A stretch of DNA of 64,000 bases from Taklimakanibacter sp021828105 (GTDB lineage: Bacteria > Pseudomonadota > Alphaproteobacteria > Rhizobiales > Aestuariivirgaceae): the NCBI GenBank assembly GCA_021828105.1, contig JAKATG010000007.1, forward strand, positions 62,001 to 126,000, read 5' to 3'. The position numbers and the translations under genes are program-made. Below, in pieces: positions 34,347-41,945 of this stretch. The notes below the pieces were generated by a model, which had not been told where the DNA came from, did no database searches, and saw only the letters and a program-made list of their open reading frames with translations. Each line of letters opens with the position of its first letter. Positions within the stretch are counted from its first letter, which is position 1.

Positions 34347-36260
34347 TCACGGCAGATACTTCCACGCGGCCAGACGGACCGCGTCGACCACCCCGTGTGT
34401 CCATATCCACAGCAGGGAGCGTTGCCCGGTTTCGATTTTTGCGACCCCTTCCATTCCTGGCTGCAGCCGCTGGCCGGGCTCCGTCAGCCGGGCTTCGACC
34501 CGGAGCGTGTTGCTCCCCTCATCAGCGGTCGTAACCGGCATGATCTTGCTTACGACCAGCGGCAATGCGTCGGCCGGCGATCCCGCCAGCGCGACCTTGC
34601 CGGGCTGCCCGACCGCTATGTAGCGGACATCGTGCTCATCGACGTGAACGATCAGTCGATAGGAATTAAGCGGAGCGATTTCGAACAGAACATCGCCCTT
34701 CTCGACCGGGGAGCCGTGCTTCTGACTGAGGTCGCCCGAGACGACGATTCCATCGAACGGAGCGACGATCCGGGACCGCAGTAGCTTGTCTTCAGCCAAG
34801 GAGAGGACCGATTCGGCTTGGCGGACCTGCGAGGTCAGGACAACGAGATTCGTCCGCTCGTGTTTTGCAAGCGCGTCGCGCTGCTTCTGCACCAGCTTGT
34901 CGCGTTCTGCACGCCACTTCATCTGATCGAGAACAAGATCCCGGTCGTCGAGCGTGGCCAGAACATCTCCTCGTCTGACCGTGTCGCCGGCGCGCACGTG
35001 AGCGTTGCGGATATACCCGTCAAACGGGGCCACTGCCGCTCGCTGCAGTTCCGGCTCCAGCACTGCCTTCGCCGTCACCCTGTGCTCGGCGCTCGCGAAG
35101 GGGAGGAACAGACCGAGCGCGACAAGGCCGGTTGCGACCAGCTTGAGACCCGGGCGGCCACGGCCAAAAATCGCCGCGATACCATCGCCGGCGCGATCGG
35201 CAATGCGGCCGGCCACCAGCCTGTCGGTCAGAAGCTGTTGGCGGACGACCGGTCCCACAAGCACCGCTGCGGCCTCAGCGAGTTGCATTGTCTCCTTGTC
35301 AAAGGGTTCATCGTGATGGCGTTCGAGAGTTATCGCGCCAACCAGACCACCCTTGCCGTCACCAACCACAACCGTCAGCAGAGGGCCTCGCGTCCGGACG
35401 ACCTCGGAGAGCGTCTGATGGGCCATGTTCGCGGTGCGTACGGCCCAAGGCAGCTGCGGGCAGGGAACAGTGGCACGTTGGTCGATCGCCTCTTCCATGG
35501 CATTTTCGATCGCGTCGATCAGGCGGCCCTCATTCTTGAACCGGGCGGAATGCGAAATGGCGCGCAGGCGGATTGAGCCGTTTCTTCGCAGGATGCCCAT
35601 CGACACACGGTCGCAACGAAGCCTTGTCGCAAGATCATTGACGATTGCGATGACCATCCCGTGCAGGTGATCCTGCTCGCCGACCGTGATCAGGAGATCC
35701 AGGCACGCGGTTGCCCGAACAATTCGTGCCGAGGTCTCCTTGGCGTGCTGAACCCAAGGCAAAGTTGCAAGCCAGCCGCCACCCCATCGCAGTCGCTCGG
35801 CGATAACTTCGGGGACCGGCGCAACTGCACCCGCCCGCGTTGTTATTGCAACCGCTGCCACGGCAATGACTTCGCCCGCTCCGATAGGAGCGGCGATGAG
35901 AAGGTCGCCAGGTTGCGAAGGGCCGATAGCTCCCTCCGCCGGATGTCGCGAGATGGCGATCCGCTGCTCGGAATAGGCAAGCTCCGCCAGCCGCGAGAGG
36001 TTCGGAAGCTCAACATGCCGTTCCGGCCAAACTGCAGAAACGGACAGGCTCTTGTCCGGCCGTCGCGTGACAAGCAGGCCTGCCGTAGCACCCGAAATGC
36101 GAGCGCATTGAAGCGCCAGCCAGGCCGAGCAATATGCTTGTTCATTTCCGGCGTCAGACAGTCCGCTCTGCTCGGCGCGCAAAGATGGCCGCCTGCCGGC
36201 GAACCGTCTTTCTTCAGGTTTGTCGGGTTGTTCCGATCCGACCAGCGCCGGTTCAGACAT
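34347..36260 (-). CDS. GAF-domain HlyD-family membrane-fusion adaptor
   Basis: A 637-aa protein from ATG 36260 (MSEPALVGSEQPDK). Residues ~40-350 are cytosolic with a GAF-type sensor (DLLITVGEQDHLHGMVIAIVNDLATRLRCDRVSMGIL, VGAITLERHHDEPFDKETMQLAEAAAVLVGPVV). One membrane helix follows (LKLVATGLVALGLFLPFAS). The periplasmic HlyD part has two biotinyl-lipoyl halves (AAVAPFDGYIRNAHVRAGDTVRRGDVLATLDD and LRSRIVAPFDGIVVSGDLSQKHGSPVEKGDVL) around a coiled coil. The M50 gene starts 10 bp downstream. A cytosolic sensor on an export adaptor suggests ligand-gated secretion (inference). Confidence 0.87.
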   Translation of the reverse strand: MSEPALVGSEQPDKPEERRFAGRRPSLRAEQSGLSDAGNEQAYCSAWLALQCARISGATAGLLVTRRPDKSLSVSAVWPERHVELPNLSRLAELAYSEQRIAISRHPAEGAIGPSQPGDLLIAAPIGAGEVIAVAAVAITTRAGAVAPVPEVIAERLRWGGGWLATLPWVQHAKETSARIVRATACLDLLITVGEQDHLHGMVIAIVNDLATRLRCDRVSMGILRRNGSIRLRAISHSARFKNEGRLIDAIENAMEEAIDQRATVPCPQLPWAVRTANMAHQTLSEVVRTRGPLLTVVVGDGKGGLVGAITLERHHDEPFDKETMQLAEAAAVLVGPVVRQQLLTDRLVAGRIADRAGDGIAAIFGRGRPGLKLVATGLVALGLFLPFASAEHRVTAKAVLEPELQRAAVAPFDGYIRNAHVRAGDTVRRGDVLATLDDRDLVLDQMKWRAERDKLVQKQRDALAKHERTNLVVLTSQVRQAESVLSLAEDKLLRSRIVAPFDGIVVSGDLSQKHGSPVEKGDVLFEIAPLNSYRLIVHVDEHDVRYIAVGQPGKVALAGSPADALPLVVSKIMPVTTADEGSNTLRVEARLTEPGQRLQPGMEGVAKIETGQRSLLWIWTHGVVDAVRLAAWKYLP

Positions 36261-36264
36261 GTTC

Positions 36265-36307
36265 GCCGTCCCAAAGATCGACTTTAGCCGTCCCAAAGAT
36301 CGACTTT
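36265..36307. repeat. tandem 22-bp direct repeat in divergent export-gene promoter region
   Basis: Two head-to-tail copies of GCCGTCCCAAAGATCGACTT lie at 36265-36286 and 36287-36307, immediately upstream of the GAF-HlyD ATG and within the 187-bp gap to the divergent HlyD gene at 36448. They could be binding sites for a shared regulator, or a recent slippage duplication over the ribosome-binding region. Confidence 0.6.
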
Positions 36308-36447
36308 GCCGTTCAAGATCGGCGAGCACGGACAAAGTACGCATTACGGCGCTCTCGGTCCGTTAAAATCCGTTCGCGCGATGGGTCGATTATAGATATG
36401 CTGCAGCCCAAGCGCAACTCGCGCAGCATTGCCGGGATTTGGGACCT

Positions 36448-37341
36448 ATGTTCTTCACCTGCATCGGGCGCAAACGGCTCAGCGGGAACTGGTCGGGCAG
36501 GTTTCTTGGAATGCTCTTCGTTGGTGCCTTCGCCGCTTCGGAGGGGCGGTCGGAGCCAGTCGAGTTCGACTGTGTCATAGAGCCTCAGCAGGTCGTTAAG
36601 CTCGCCAGTCCGGTCGTCGGGGTGATTTCGCATCTCGACGTCGATCGGGGAGATATTCTCAGCAAGGGTCAGGTCGTTGGCGGGCTGGAGGCTGGGGTTG
36701 AGGCGGCTGCCCTTGCGCTCGCCCGCGCGCGTGCGACGAACGAATTTTCGATCCGGTCTGCGGAAGCCCGCCTGCGTTTTTTGCGCGGCGAGCACGAGCG
36801 ACTGATCAAGCTTCAGGACAAGGACATTGTCTCCCGGGCTGCACTGCAGAAGGCCGAGGAGGAGGCAAACGTCGCCGCCCACCAACTCGAGGAGAGGAAA
36901 CTGGAAAAGGAGGTTGCTGCCCTGCAGGTCCGCCATGCAGAGGAGGTCCTGGCTCAGCGAACGTTGCGGAGTCCGATTGATGGCGTTGTTGTCGAACGGC
37001 TGCTGGTACCCGGCGAGTATCAGAACGAGCAAAGCCCTGTCTTGACGCTGGCTGAGATCGATCCTCTTCGAGTCGAGGTGGTTGCTCCCGTCACGTATTA
37101 CGGTCAGGTCCGGGCCGGTACCATTGCCGAAGTCCGGCCAGAGGAACCCATTGGTGGCTCCTACCCGGCCACAGTCGTGGTTGTGGACCGTGTGCTCGAC
37201 GCTGCCAGCGGAACTTTTGGCGTGCGCCTTTCACTTCCCAATCCCGGCTTGCGGCTGCCGGCAGGGATTCGATGCAATGTAGTGTTTGATCTGAATGCAG
37301 ATGGTGGGGTGTCGGCTCTGTCGGGCGGCAGCCGGCCATAG
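36448..37341 (+). CDS. periplasmic adaptor of HlyD/RND membrane-fusion type
   Basis: A 297-aa protein starting MFFTCIGRKRLSGNWSGRFLGMLFVGAFAASEG, a probable signal peptide. It then has the lipoyl half VVKLASPVVGVISHLDVDRGDILSKGQVVGGLE, a helical hairpin rich in Ala/Glu (~residues 75-165), the second lipoyl half LRSPIDGVVVERLLVPGEYQ and a beta-barrel domain. It is divergent from the GAF-HlyD gene across a shared 187-bp promoter region. No RND pump or ABC exporter gene accompanies it, so it probably works with the M50/SecA-like set. A TTG at 36439 is an alternative start. Confidence 0.83.
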   Translation: MFFTCIGRKRLSGNWSGRFLGMLFVGAFAASEGRSEPVEFDCVIEPQQVVKLASPVVGVISHLDVDRGDILSKGQVVGGLEAGVEAAALALARARATNEFSIRSAEARLRFLRGEHERLIKLQDKDIVSRAALQKAEEEANVAAHQLEERKLEKEVAALQVRHAEEVLAQRTLRSPIDGVVVERLLVPGEYQNEQSPVLTLAEIDPLRVEVVAPVTYYGQVRAGTIAEVRPEEPIGGSYPATVVVVDRVLDAASGTFGVRLSLPNPGLRLPAGIRCNVVFDLNADGGVSALSGGSRP

Positions 37342-37379
37342 CCAGGATGTGATCAATACGTATCGCCGTCCGTCGGCCG

Positions 37380-37485
37380 TGTCGCCGCCTTCCTGCTCGC
37401 GGCACGCGCCGAAGGCGTCGATCTTCCCGGCGATGGCGGGATCGAGCGGCGGCTCCTGACATTCGGCGAGCGCCCGCTTCCACAC
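37380..37485 (-). pseudogene. 3'-end fragment of mttB gene, copy B
   Basis: About 105 bases align without gaps to 39270-39375 of the intact mttB gene, exactly 1890 bp away, with about seven mismatches. The peptide is VWKRALAECQEPPLDPAIA then GKIDAFGACREQEGGD; the last four residues and stop of the parent are lost. It lies between the end of the HlyD gene (37341) and the stop codon of the unknown gene at 37489, which begins three bases after the homology ends. Confidence 0.85.
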
Positions 37486-37488
37486 GTC

Positions 37489-39057
37489 TCAGAGTTCCGG
37501 CGGATTCGGATCGACGACCAGCTCGGCGTGGAAATAGAGGTCGTAGAACCCGTTGGCCTTTCCGAACGGCATCCAGATATTAAAATACTGGCCGCAGAAA
37601 TGGCCCTTGTTGCCGAACACCCCCTGTTCGTTGACTTTTTCGTCATAGAGCAGGAGAACGCGCCGGTCGATCGGATCGTCGCCCATGCCGAACGTCTGGG
37701 CAAGCACTTCCCAGATTTTTCCGACGCCGAGATCGCGCAGAAATTTGCCGACCACGTGGCTGTCGACTTCGACGCTGCTGGGATCGGGGACGCTCGCGAG
37801 CTTTTCGGGGAGCGCCGCCATCGCGATGCGGACTTTGTCCTCTGCTTCGCTCGGTGTGCCGCTGTCGTGCTCGAGTCCGACGATGGCGAGCGTGATGGGC
37901 GGAACCAGCATGAGCTCGGGACCGGCGACTTCGAACATGACGGCGGTGTCTTGCCCGGCATCGACGCTGTAAGGCCCGAACCGTCGGGTCACCGCGCCAT
38001 TCGCGCCGGCGACGCCGATGATGAAGTAGGGCTCATCATTGCCATGCGGTGTCTGCTTCCAATGGCAACGGTGCCCGACGAAGCGGACGCGCACCCATTG
38101 CCGATAGTCCAGGGACGCCCGCGCGCTGACGCTCTTCACGCCGCCGCCGGTGAAGCGGCGCAGGAAGATGTGGCCGTTGCGCTCGGTTTTGGCCATCGGA
38201 TAACCGAGCGGCCCGCGCTGCGCGCCATGGCCAAGCCAATAGTTGTTGATGGCGGCCAGGTTGGCCGGGTGATCGACCGGTTCGGCGGGCGGCGGCGGCA
38301 GGACGGCCTTGACTCTAAATGGCACGCTGAACTGCTCGTTGGCAAAGCCGTCGATGATGAGCTCGGACTGAAGGATGCCGGGCTCGGTCGCAACGCTGAG
38401 GGAAAGGTTGAGCTCGGCGACCGAGCTCATGGTGCCGGCGACCGCGACCACCCGCGGCAGGATGGTGACCGGACCATCGATGGCACTCAAGGTGAGGGCG
38501 ACTGCAGGCGCACCCCTGGGGAGACTGACCCGCGCGCGGATGAGCGTAGTACGGCCGATCTCAGCCTGAACAGGTTGCCCGAGGACTGTCACGGTCGGAA
38601 GCCCGCAAAACAAGTTGACGGGAACGGAGAATGGGCCGCTTTCGGATGCGTCGAAGATCAGCATCGTGGAGGTGAGCCACGGCATCGATGCATTAGTCTG
38701 GAACGTGATCTTGCAGAGCACGTCGAGACCGGTGACGTCCCGCAAGGTGGCGCCTGGGCCGACAGCTTCTACCAGCTCGCGCTCGACGACGAAGGGCGGC
38801 GGCCGCACGCCATTGGGCAGGGGGCCGTCGGTCTCCGGATTGAATGGGCGTTGCGTGACGCGCATGCTCTGCATCTCGACCAGCTTGATGCTGGCGACGT
38901 CCGGGACGAATCGCGCCTTCAAAGACCCTTTGGCGCCATCGATGCTGAAGTGCGTGCTTTCCGCTTGTCCCGGCGGGACCGCGCGCTGAATGACGGGAGG
39001 TACAACCGACACAACATTGCCGGCAGCCTCTTGCGGGCCGCTGAGGTAATCGACCAT
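37489..39057 (-). CDS. unknown protein with LGFP-like repeat, sole gene of the 1.9-kb cassette
   Basis: A 522-aa protein from MVDYLSGPQEAAGNVVSVV; an in-frame extension to 39147 is possible. No signal peptide. Residues ~60-280 are beta-rich with repeated strand patterns (FSVPVNLFCGLPTVTVLGQPVQAEIG, QSELIIDGFANEQFSVPFRV). Then INNYWLGHGAQRGPLGYPMAK plus HIFLRRFTGGGV resembles an LGFP repeat, a module of cell-surface proteins. The C-terminus has EPYFIIGVAGANG and an aromatic end (GFYDLYFHAELVVD). It is framed by mttB 3'-end copies B and C. I do not recognise the whole protein; function unknown. Confidence 0.72.
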   Translation of the reverse strand: MVDYLSGPQEAAGNVVSVVPPVIQRAVPPGQAESTHFSIDGAKGSLKARFVPDVASIKLVEMQSMRVTQRPFNPETDGPLPNGVRPPPFVVERELVEAVGPGATLRDVTGLDVLCKITFQTNASMPWLTSTMLIFDASESGPFSVPVNLFCGLPTVTVLGQPVQAEIGRTTLIRARVSLPRGAPAVALTLSAIDGPVTILPRVVAVAGTMSSVAELNLSLSVATEPGILQSELIIDGFANEQFSVPFRVKAVLPPPPAEPVDHPANLAAINNYWLGHGAQRGPLGYPMAKTERNGHIFLRRFTGGGVKSVSARASLDYRQWVRVRFVGHRCHWKQTPHGNDEPYFIIGVAGANGAVTRRFGPYSVDAGQDTAVMFEVAGPELMLVPPITLAIVGLEHDSGTPSEAEDKVRIAMAALPEKLASVPDPSSVEVDSHVVGKFLRDLGVGKIWEVLAQTFGMGDDPIDRRVLLLYDEKVNEQGVFGNKGHFCGQYFNIWMPFGKANGFYDLYFHAELVVDPNPPEL

Positions 39058-39255
39058 GGTCCGATCCCCCTCGAGATCTGCAAGCCATCCTAGCACTCCT
39101 CGCCGGTTGTGCAACAGCGTGGATGATTCGACCCCCGCGCTGGGCAAGGATGGCGACGAGCGGAGCCGCCGCGGTGAATCGCTCAGCCCTGAAGGACAGG
39201 TCCAGTTGTTGGAAAGACTAAACCGGGTGATGGCCGTTCTGTGTCGAACGAGTAC

Positions 39256-39381
39256 TTAGAAGTCCGTCTTCTCGCCGCCTTCCTGCTCGCGGCGCGCGAC
39301 GAAGGCGTCGATCTCCTCGGCAATGGCGGGATCGAGCGGCGGCTCCTGATATTCGGCGAGCGCCCGCTTCCACACCTCATT
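39256..39381 (-). repeat. mttB 3'-end repeat, copy C (within intact gene)
   Basis: This is the parental copy of the direct repeat, lying at the end of the intact mttB gene and including its TAA stop. Copies A (23457-23582) and B (37380-37485) match it at roughly 93-94% by manual alignment, in the same orientation. The arrangement is that expected when elements insert at the 3' end of a gene and leave the gene whole. Confidence 0.85.
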
Positions 39382-40806
39382 CGCCTTCTGCCAGGCCTGC
39401 GGGCTGCCCGAAGCCTGCCACTGGCTGAAATTGCGCCAGTCGGAAATGATCGGCGCATAGAAGGCCGACGAATAGCGCTGAAGCGTGTGCTGGGCGCCGA
39501 AGAAATGGCCGCCCGGCCCCACTTCGCGCATGGCGTCGAGGCCCAGCGCATCCTCGGAGAAATCGAGCGGCTTCAGGAACTCCATCACCATCTGGAGCAG
39601 ATCGGCATCGAGGGCGAATTTCTCGTAGGACGCCACGAGGCCGCCTTCCATCCAGCCCGCCGCATGCTGGATCAGGTTGCCGCCGCCCATGATGGCGCCC
39701 CACAGCGAGAAGACGCTCTCATAGGCCGCCTGGGCATCGACCATGTTGGCGGCATTGGTGTTGGAGGTGCGGTAAGGCAGTTTGTAGCGGCGCGCCAGCT
39801 GCCCGCCGATGATGCAGGCTTTCATATATTCGGGTGTGCCGAAGGCGGGCGCGCCCGACTTCATGTCCACATTCGAGGTGAAGCCGCCATAGACGAAGGG
39901 CGCTCCCGGATTGGCGAGCTGCGACAGAGTGAGCCCCGCCAGCGCCTCGGCATTCTGCTCGACGAGGGCGCCCGCGATCGTCACCGGCGCCATGGCCCCC
40001 GCCAGCGTGAAGGGCGTGCAGACCACGACCTGATTGTGGCGCGCCATCTCGATGATGCCCATGCCCATGGGATCGTCGAGCTTGAGCGGCGAATTGGTGT
40101 TGATCACCGTGTAGCAGGACGGCTCTTTCAAAAACTGCTCCGGTGAAAGTCCACGCGCTATGCGGGCAATCTCCATGCCGTCGAAGAGCCGCGCCCGCCC
40201 CGTCGAGATCGTATAGAGGATCTTGTCGGAGAGCCTGACCTTGTTGCGCATGATATGGAGATGGCGCACCGAGGCATGGACGTCGAGCGCATCGACGGAG
40301 CCGCCGCCCGCGGTGTGGATGCAATTGAAGAACTGCGCCAGGCGGATGAAATTGGCATTGTCCTCGAGCGTGCCTGGCCGCCTCCCCTTGTCCATGTCGG
40401 AGCAATTGGGCGGACCGCCGACGGGGGCGAAGGCGATCCATCTGCCGCCGATCTGGATCGTATGCGCCGGGTTGCGGGCATGGAAGGTGAATTCGGAAGG
40501 CGGGGTCTTCAGCGCTTCCGCCACGATGTCGCGGCCGATGCGCACCCGCTCGCCCTCGACCTTGGCGCCCGCCTGCTCATAGATGCGGATCGCCTCCTTG
40601 TTGAGGACGTCCATGCCGATCTCTTCGAGGACATCGAGCGAGCGCGTGTGGATCGTCTCGATCTGGTCGTCCGACAGGATGCGCGACGGCTCCAGCGTCA
40701 GCCTCGGCTGCGCGAAGGGAAGCTGCGGGATCTTCTGATGCTTGGCATCGGGCCTGCGGCCGCGGCCGCGCGAATGATGCCGGGCTTCATTGTCGATGAG
40801 GGTCAT
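39256..40806 (-). CDS. MttB-family (non-pyrrolysine) methylamine/betaine:corrinoid methyltransferase, paralogue 1
   Basis: A 516-aa protein of the trimethylamine methyltransferase family: ILSDDQIETIHTRSLDVLEEIGMDVLNKEA at the start, then VINTNSPLKLDDPMGMG, FTLAGAMAPVTIAGALVEQNAEALAG, FVYGGFTSNVDMKSGAPAFGTPEY and EVGPGGHFFGAQHTLQRY. No in-frame amber codon is present, so it is a non-Pyl member like the glycine-betaine enzyme MtgB. These transfer a methyl group from a quaternary amine to a corrinoid protein. The N-terminus is basic (SRGRGRRPDAK). Its ATG overlaps the psuG stop (ATGA). Its last 126 bp are copied at 23457 and 37380. Confidence 0.93.
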   Translation of the reverse strand: MTLIDNEARHHSRGRGRRPDAKHQKIPQLPFAQPRLTLEPSRILSDDQIETIHTRSLDVLEEIGMDVLNKEAIRIYEQAGAKVEGERVRIGRDIVAEALKTPPSEFTFHARNPAHTIQIGGRWIAFAPVGGPPNCSDMDKGRRPGTLEDNANFIRLAQFFNCIHTAGGGSVDALDVHASVRHLHIMRNKVRLSDKILYTISTGRARLFDGMEIARIARGLSPEQFLKEPSCYTVINTNSPLKLDDPMGMGIIEMARHNQVVVCTPFTLAGAMAPVTIAGALVEQNAEALAGLTLSQLANPGAPFVYGGFTSNVDMKSGAPAFGTPEYMKACIIGGQLARRYKLPYRTSNTNAANMVDAQAAYESVFSLWGAIMGGGNLIQHAAGWMEGGLVASYEKFALDADLLQMVMEFLKPLDFSEDALGLDAMREVGPGGHFFGAQHTLQRYSSAFYAPIISDWRNFSQWQASGSPQAWQKANEVWKRALAEYQEPPLDPAIAEEIDAFVARREQEGGEKTDF

Positions 40807-41732
40807 GGGAGCTCCGCATGGGCTTTGGCAATCCGGGCAGCGACAAGGGCATTGTTCTTGACGAGTTCGATATTGGCGGCAAGTGAGCGGCCGGCGGTGG
40901 CGCGGGCGAGGCGCGCCAAGAGGAACGGCGTCACGTCGCGGCCCTCCACTTTCTCGTCGCGGGCTTCCGCGACCGCCTTCTCGATGATCGGCGTGATCTC
41001 GTAGGCCGGGATCTCATATTGGGCGGGGATCGGATTGGCGACGACGATGCCGCCCTTGAGCCCCATGGCCCATTTGGCCCGCATGAGCCGCGCCAGCTCT
41101 TCCGGACCATCGACCCGCATCGGGCATTTGAGGCCGCTGATGCGCGAATAGAAGGCCGGAAATTCCTGGGTTCCATAGCCGACGACCGGCACGCCCAAGG
41201 TCTCGAGCTTCTCGATGGTCAAGGCGAGGTCGAGGATGGCCTTGGCGCCGGCGGTGACGACCGCGACATCGCTCAACGCCATCTCGCCCAGGTCGGCCGA
41301 GATGTCGAAAGTCTCCGCGGCCCCCCGGTGCACGCCGCCAATACCGCCGGTCGCGAATATCCTGATGCCGGCAAGGGCCGCGATCCGCATGGTCGCGGCA
41401 ACCGTCGTCGCCCCGTCGCGGCCGAGCGCCACGGCATGCGGCAGGTCCCTGGTCGAGAGCTTGGCGATCGAGGCGCCGTTGCGCGCCAGGGTCTCGATCT
41501 CGGTCTTGGACAGGCCCACTTTCAGCTTGCCGGCCCGGACCGCAATGGTCGCCGGCACGCAGCCTTCATCGCGGATGATCTTTTCCACCGCGAAGGCCGT
41601 CTCGGCATTCTGCGGAAACGCCATGCCATGCGCGATGATGGTCGATTCGAGCGCCACCACGGGGCGATTTTCTCGAATCGCCTCAACAACTTCAGGTGCG
41701 ATGCTGAGAAACTGATTCATTCGGCCTGCCAT
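40803..41732 (-). CDS. psuG: pseudouridine-5'-phosphate glycosidase
   Basis: A 309-aa enzyme: VVALESTIIAHGMAFPQN, GCVPATIAVRAGKLKVGLS, the conserved ATGGIGGVHRGAAETFDISADL, VVTAGAKAILDLALTIEKLETLGVPVVGY and VVANPIPAQYEIP. PsuG splits pseudouridine 5'-phosphate into uracil and ribose 5-phosphate using a catalytic lysine and Mn. The ATG at 41732 shares its A with the TGA of a 23-codon upstream ORF (TGATG), so coupled translation is likely; a second ATG is at 41720. No PsuK kinase is adjacent. It is coupled to mttB downstream by a 4-base overlap. Confidence 0.92.
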   Translation of the reverse strand: MAGRMNQFLSIAPEVVEAIRENRPVVALESTIIAHGMAFPQNAETAFAVEKIIRDEGCVPATIAVRAGKLKVGLSKTEIETLARNGASIAKLSTRDLPHAVALGRDGATTVAATMRIAALAGIRIFATGGIGGVHRGAAETFDISADLGEMALSDVAVVTAGAKAILDLALTIEKLETLGVPVVGYGTQEFPAFYSRISGLKCPMRVDGPEELARLMRAKWAMGLKGGIVVANPIPAQYEIPAYEITPIIEKAVAEARDEKVEGRDVTPFLLARLARATAGRSLAANIELVKNNALVAARIAKAHAELP

Positions 41733-41803
41733 CACTCCATCACGGTGCCGGACATGTCTACCATGATCTCGATCGTGCCGGCTTGATGTTGAATCCCCTT
41801 CAC
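41732..41803 (-). CDS. 23-codon upstream ORF translationally coupled to psuG
   Basis: A GTG start at 41803 has TGGAGAA eight bases upstream. It encodes VKGIQHQAGTIEIMVDMS and five more residues and ends in TGA whose A begins the psuG ATG. It could be a leader peptide that sets psuG translation, a tiny protein, or the remnant end of a lost gene. The strong ribosome-binding site and exact overlap argue that it is translated. Confidence 0.5.
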   Translation of the reverse strand: MKGIQHQAGTIEIMVDMSGTVME

Positions 41804-41820
41804 GCTTTATTCTCCAGCCT

Positions 41821-41868
41821 GCGCATGACCCCAAGGAAAGCCATTATCGCTTTTTCCGGATCATGCGC
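41821..41868. repeat. RIME-like palindrome between psuG operon and DoxX gene
   Basis: GCGCATGA (41821-41828) pairs with TCATGCGC (41861-41868), and the interior contains TTTTTCCGGATCATGCGC, a common motif of Rhizobiales intergenic repeats (recollection). It lies in the divergent region of the two transcription units and may be transcribed as a hairpin in the psuG leader. Confidence 0.55.
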
Positions 41869-41945
41869 TAAAAGGTCTGCTGCCTGCCACTCCTGCTCAT
41901 GAATCATGGCGGGGGCCATCGCCGTCCGCAAGGGAGCAACCGACC

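Noticed and set aside
37489..39147. Extension of the unknown cassette protein to an ATG at 39147
   Set aside because: The 30 extra residues (ESSTLLHNRRGVLGW...) look like untranslated leader; ATG 39057 fits the start of the beta-rich fold better, though this is not certain.
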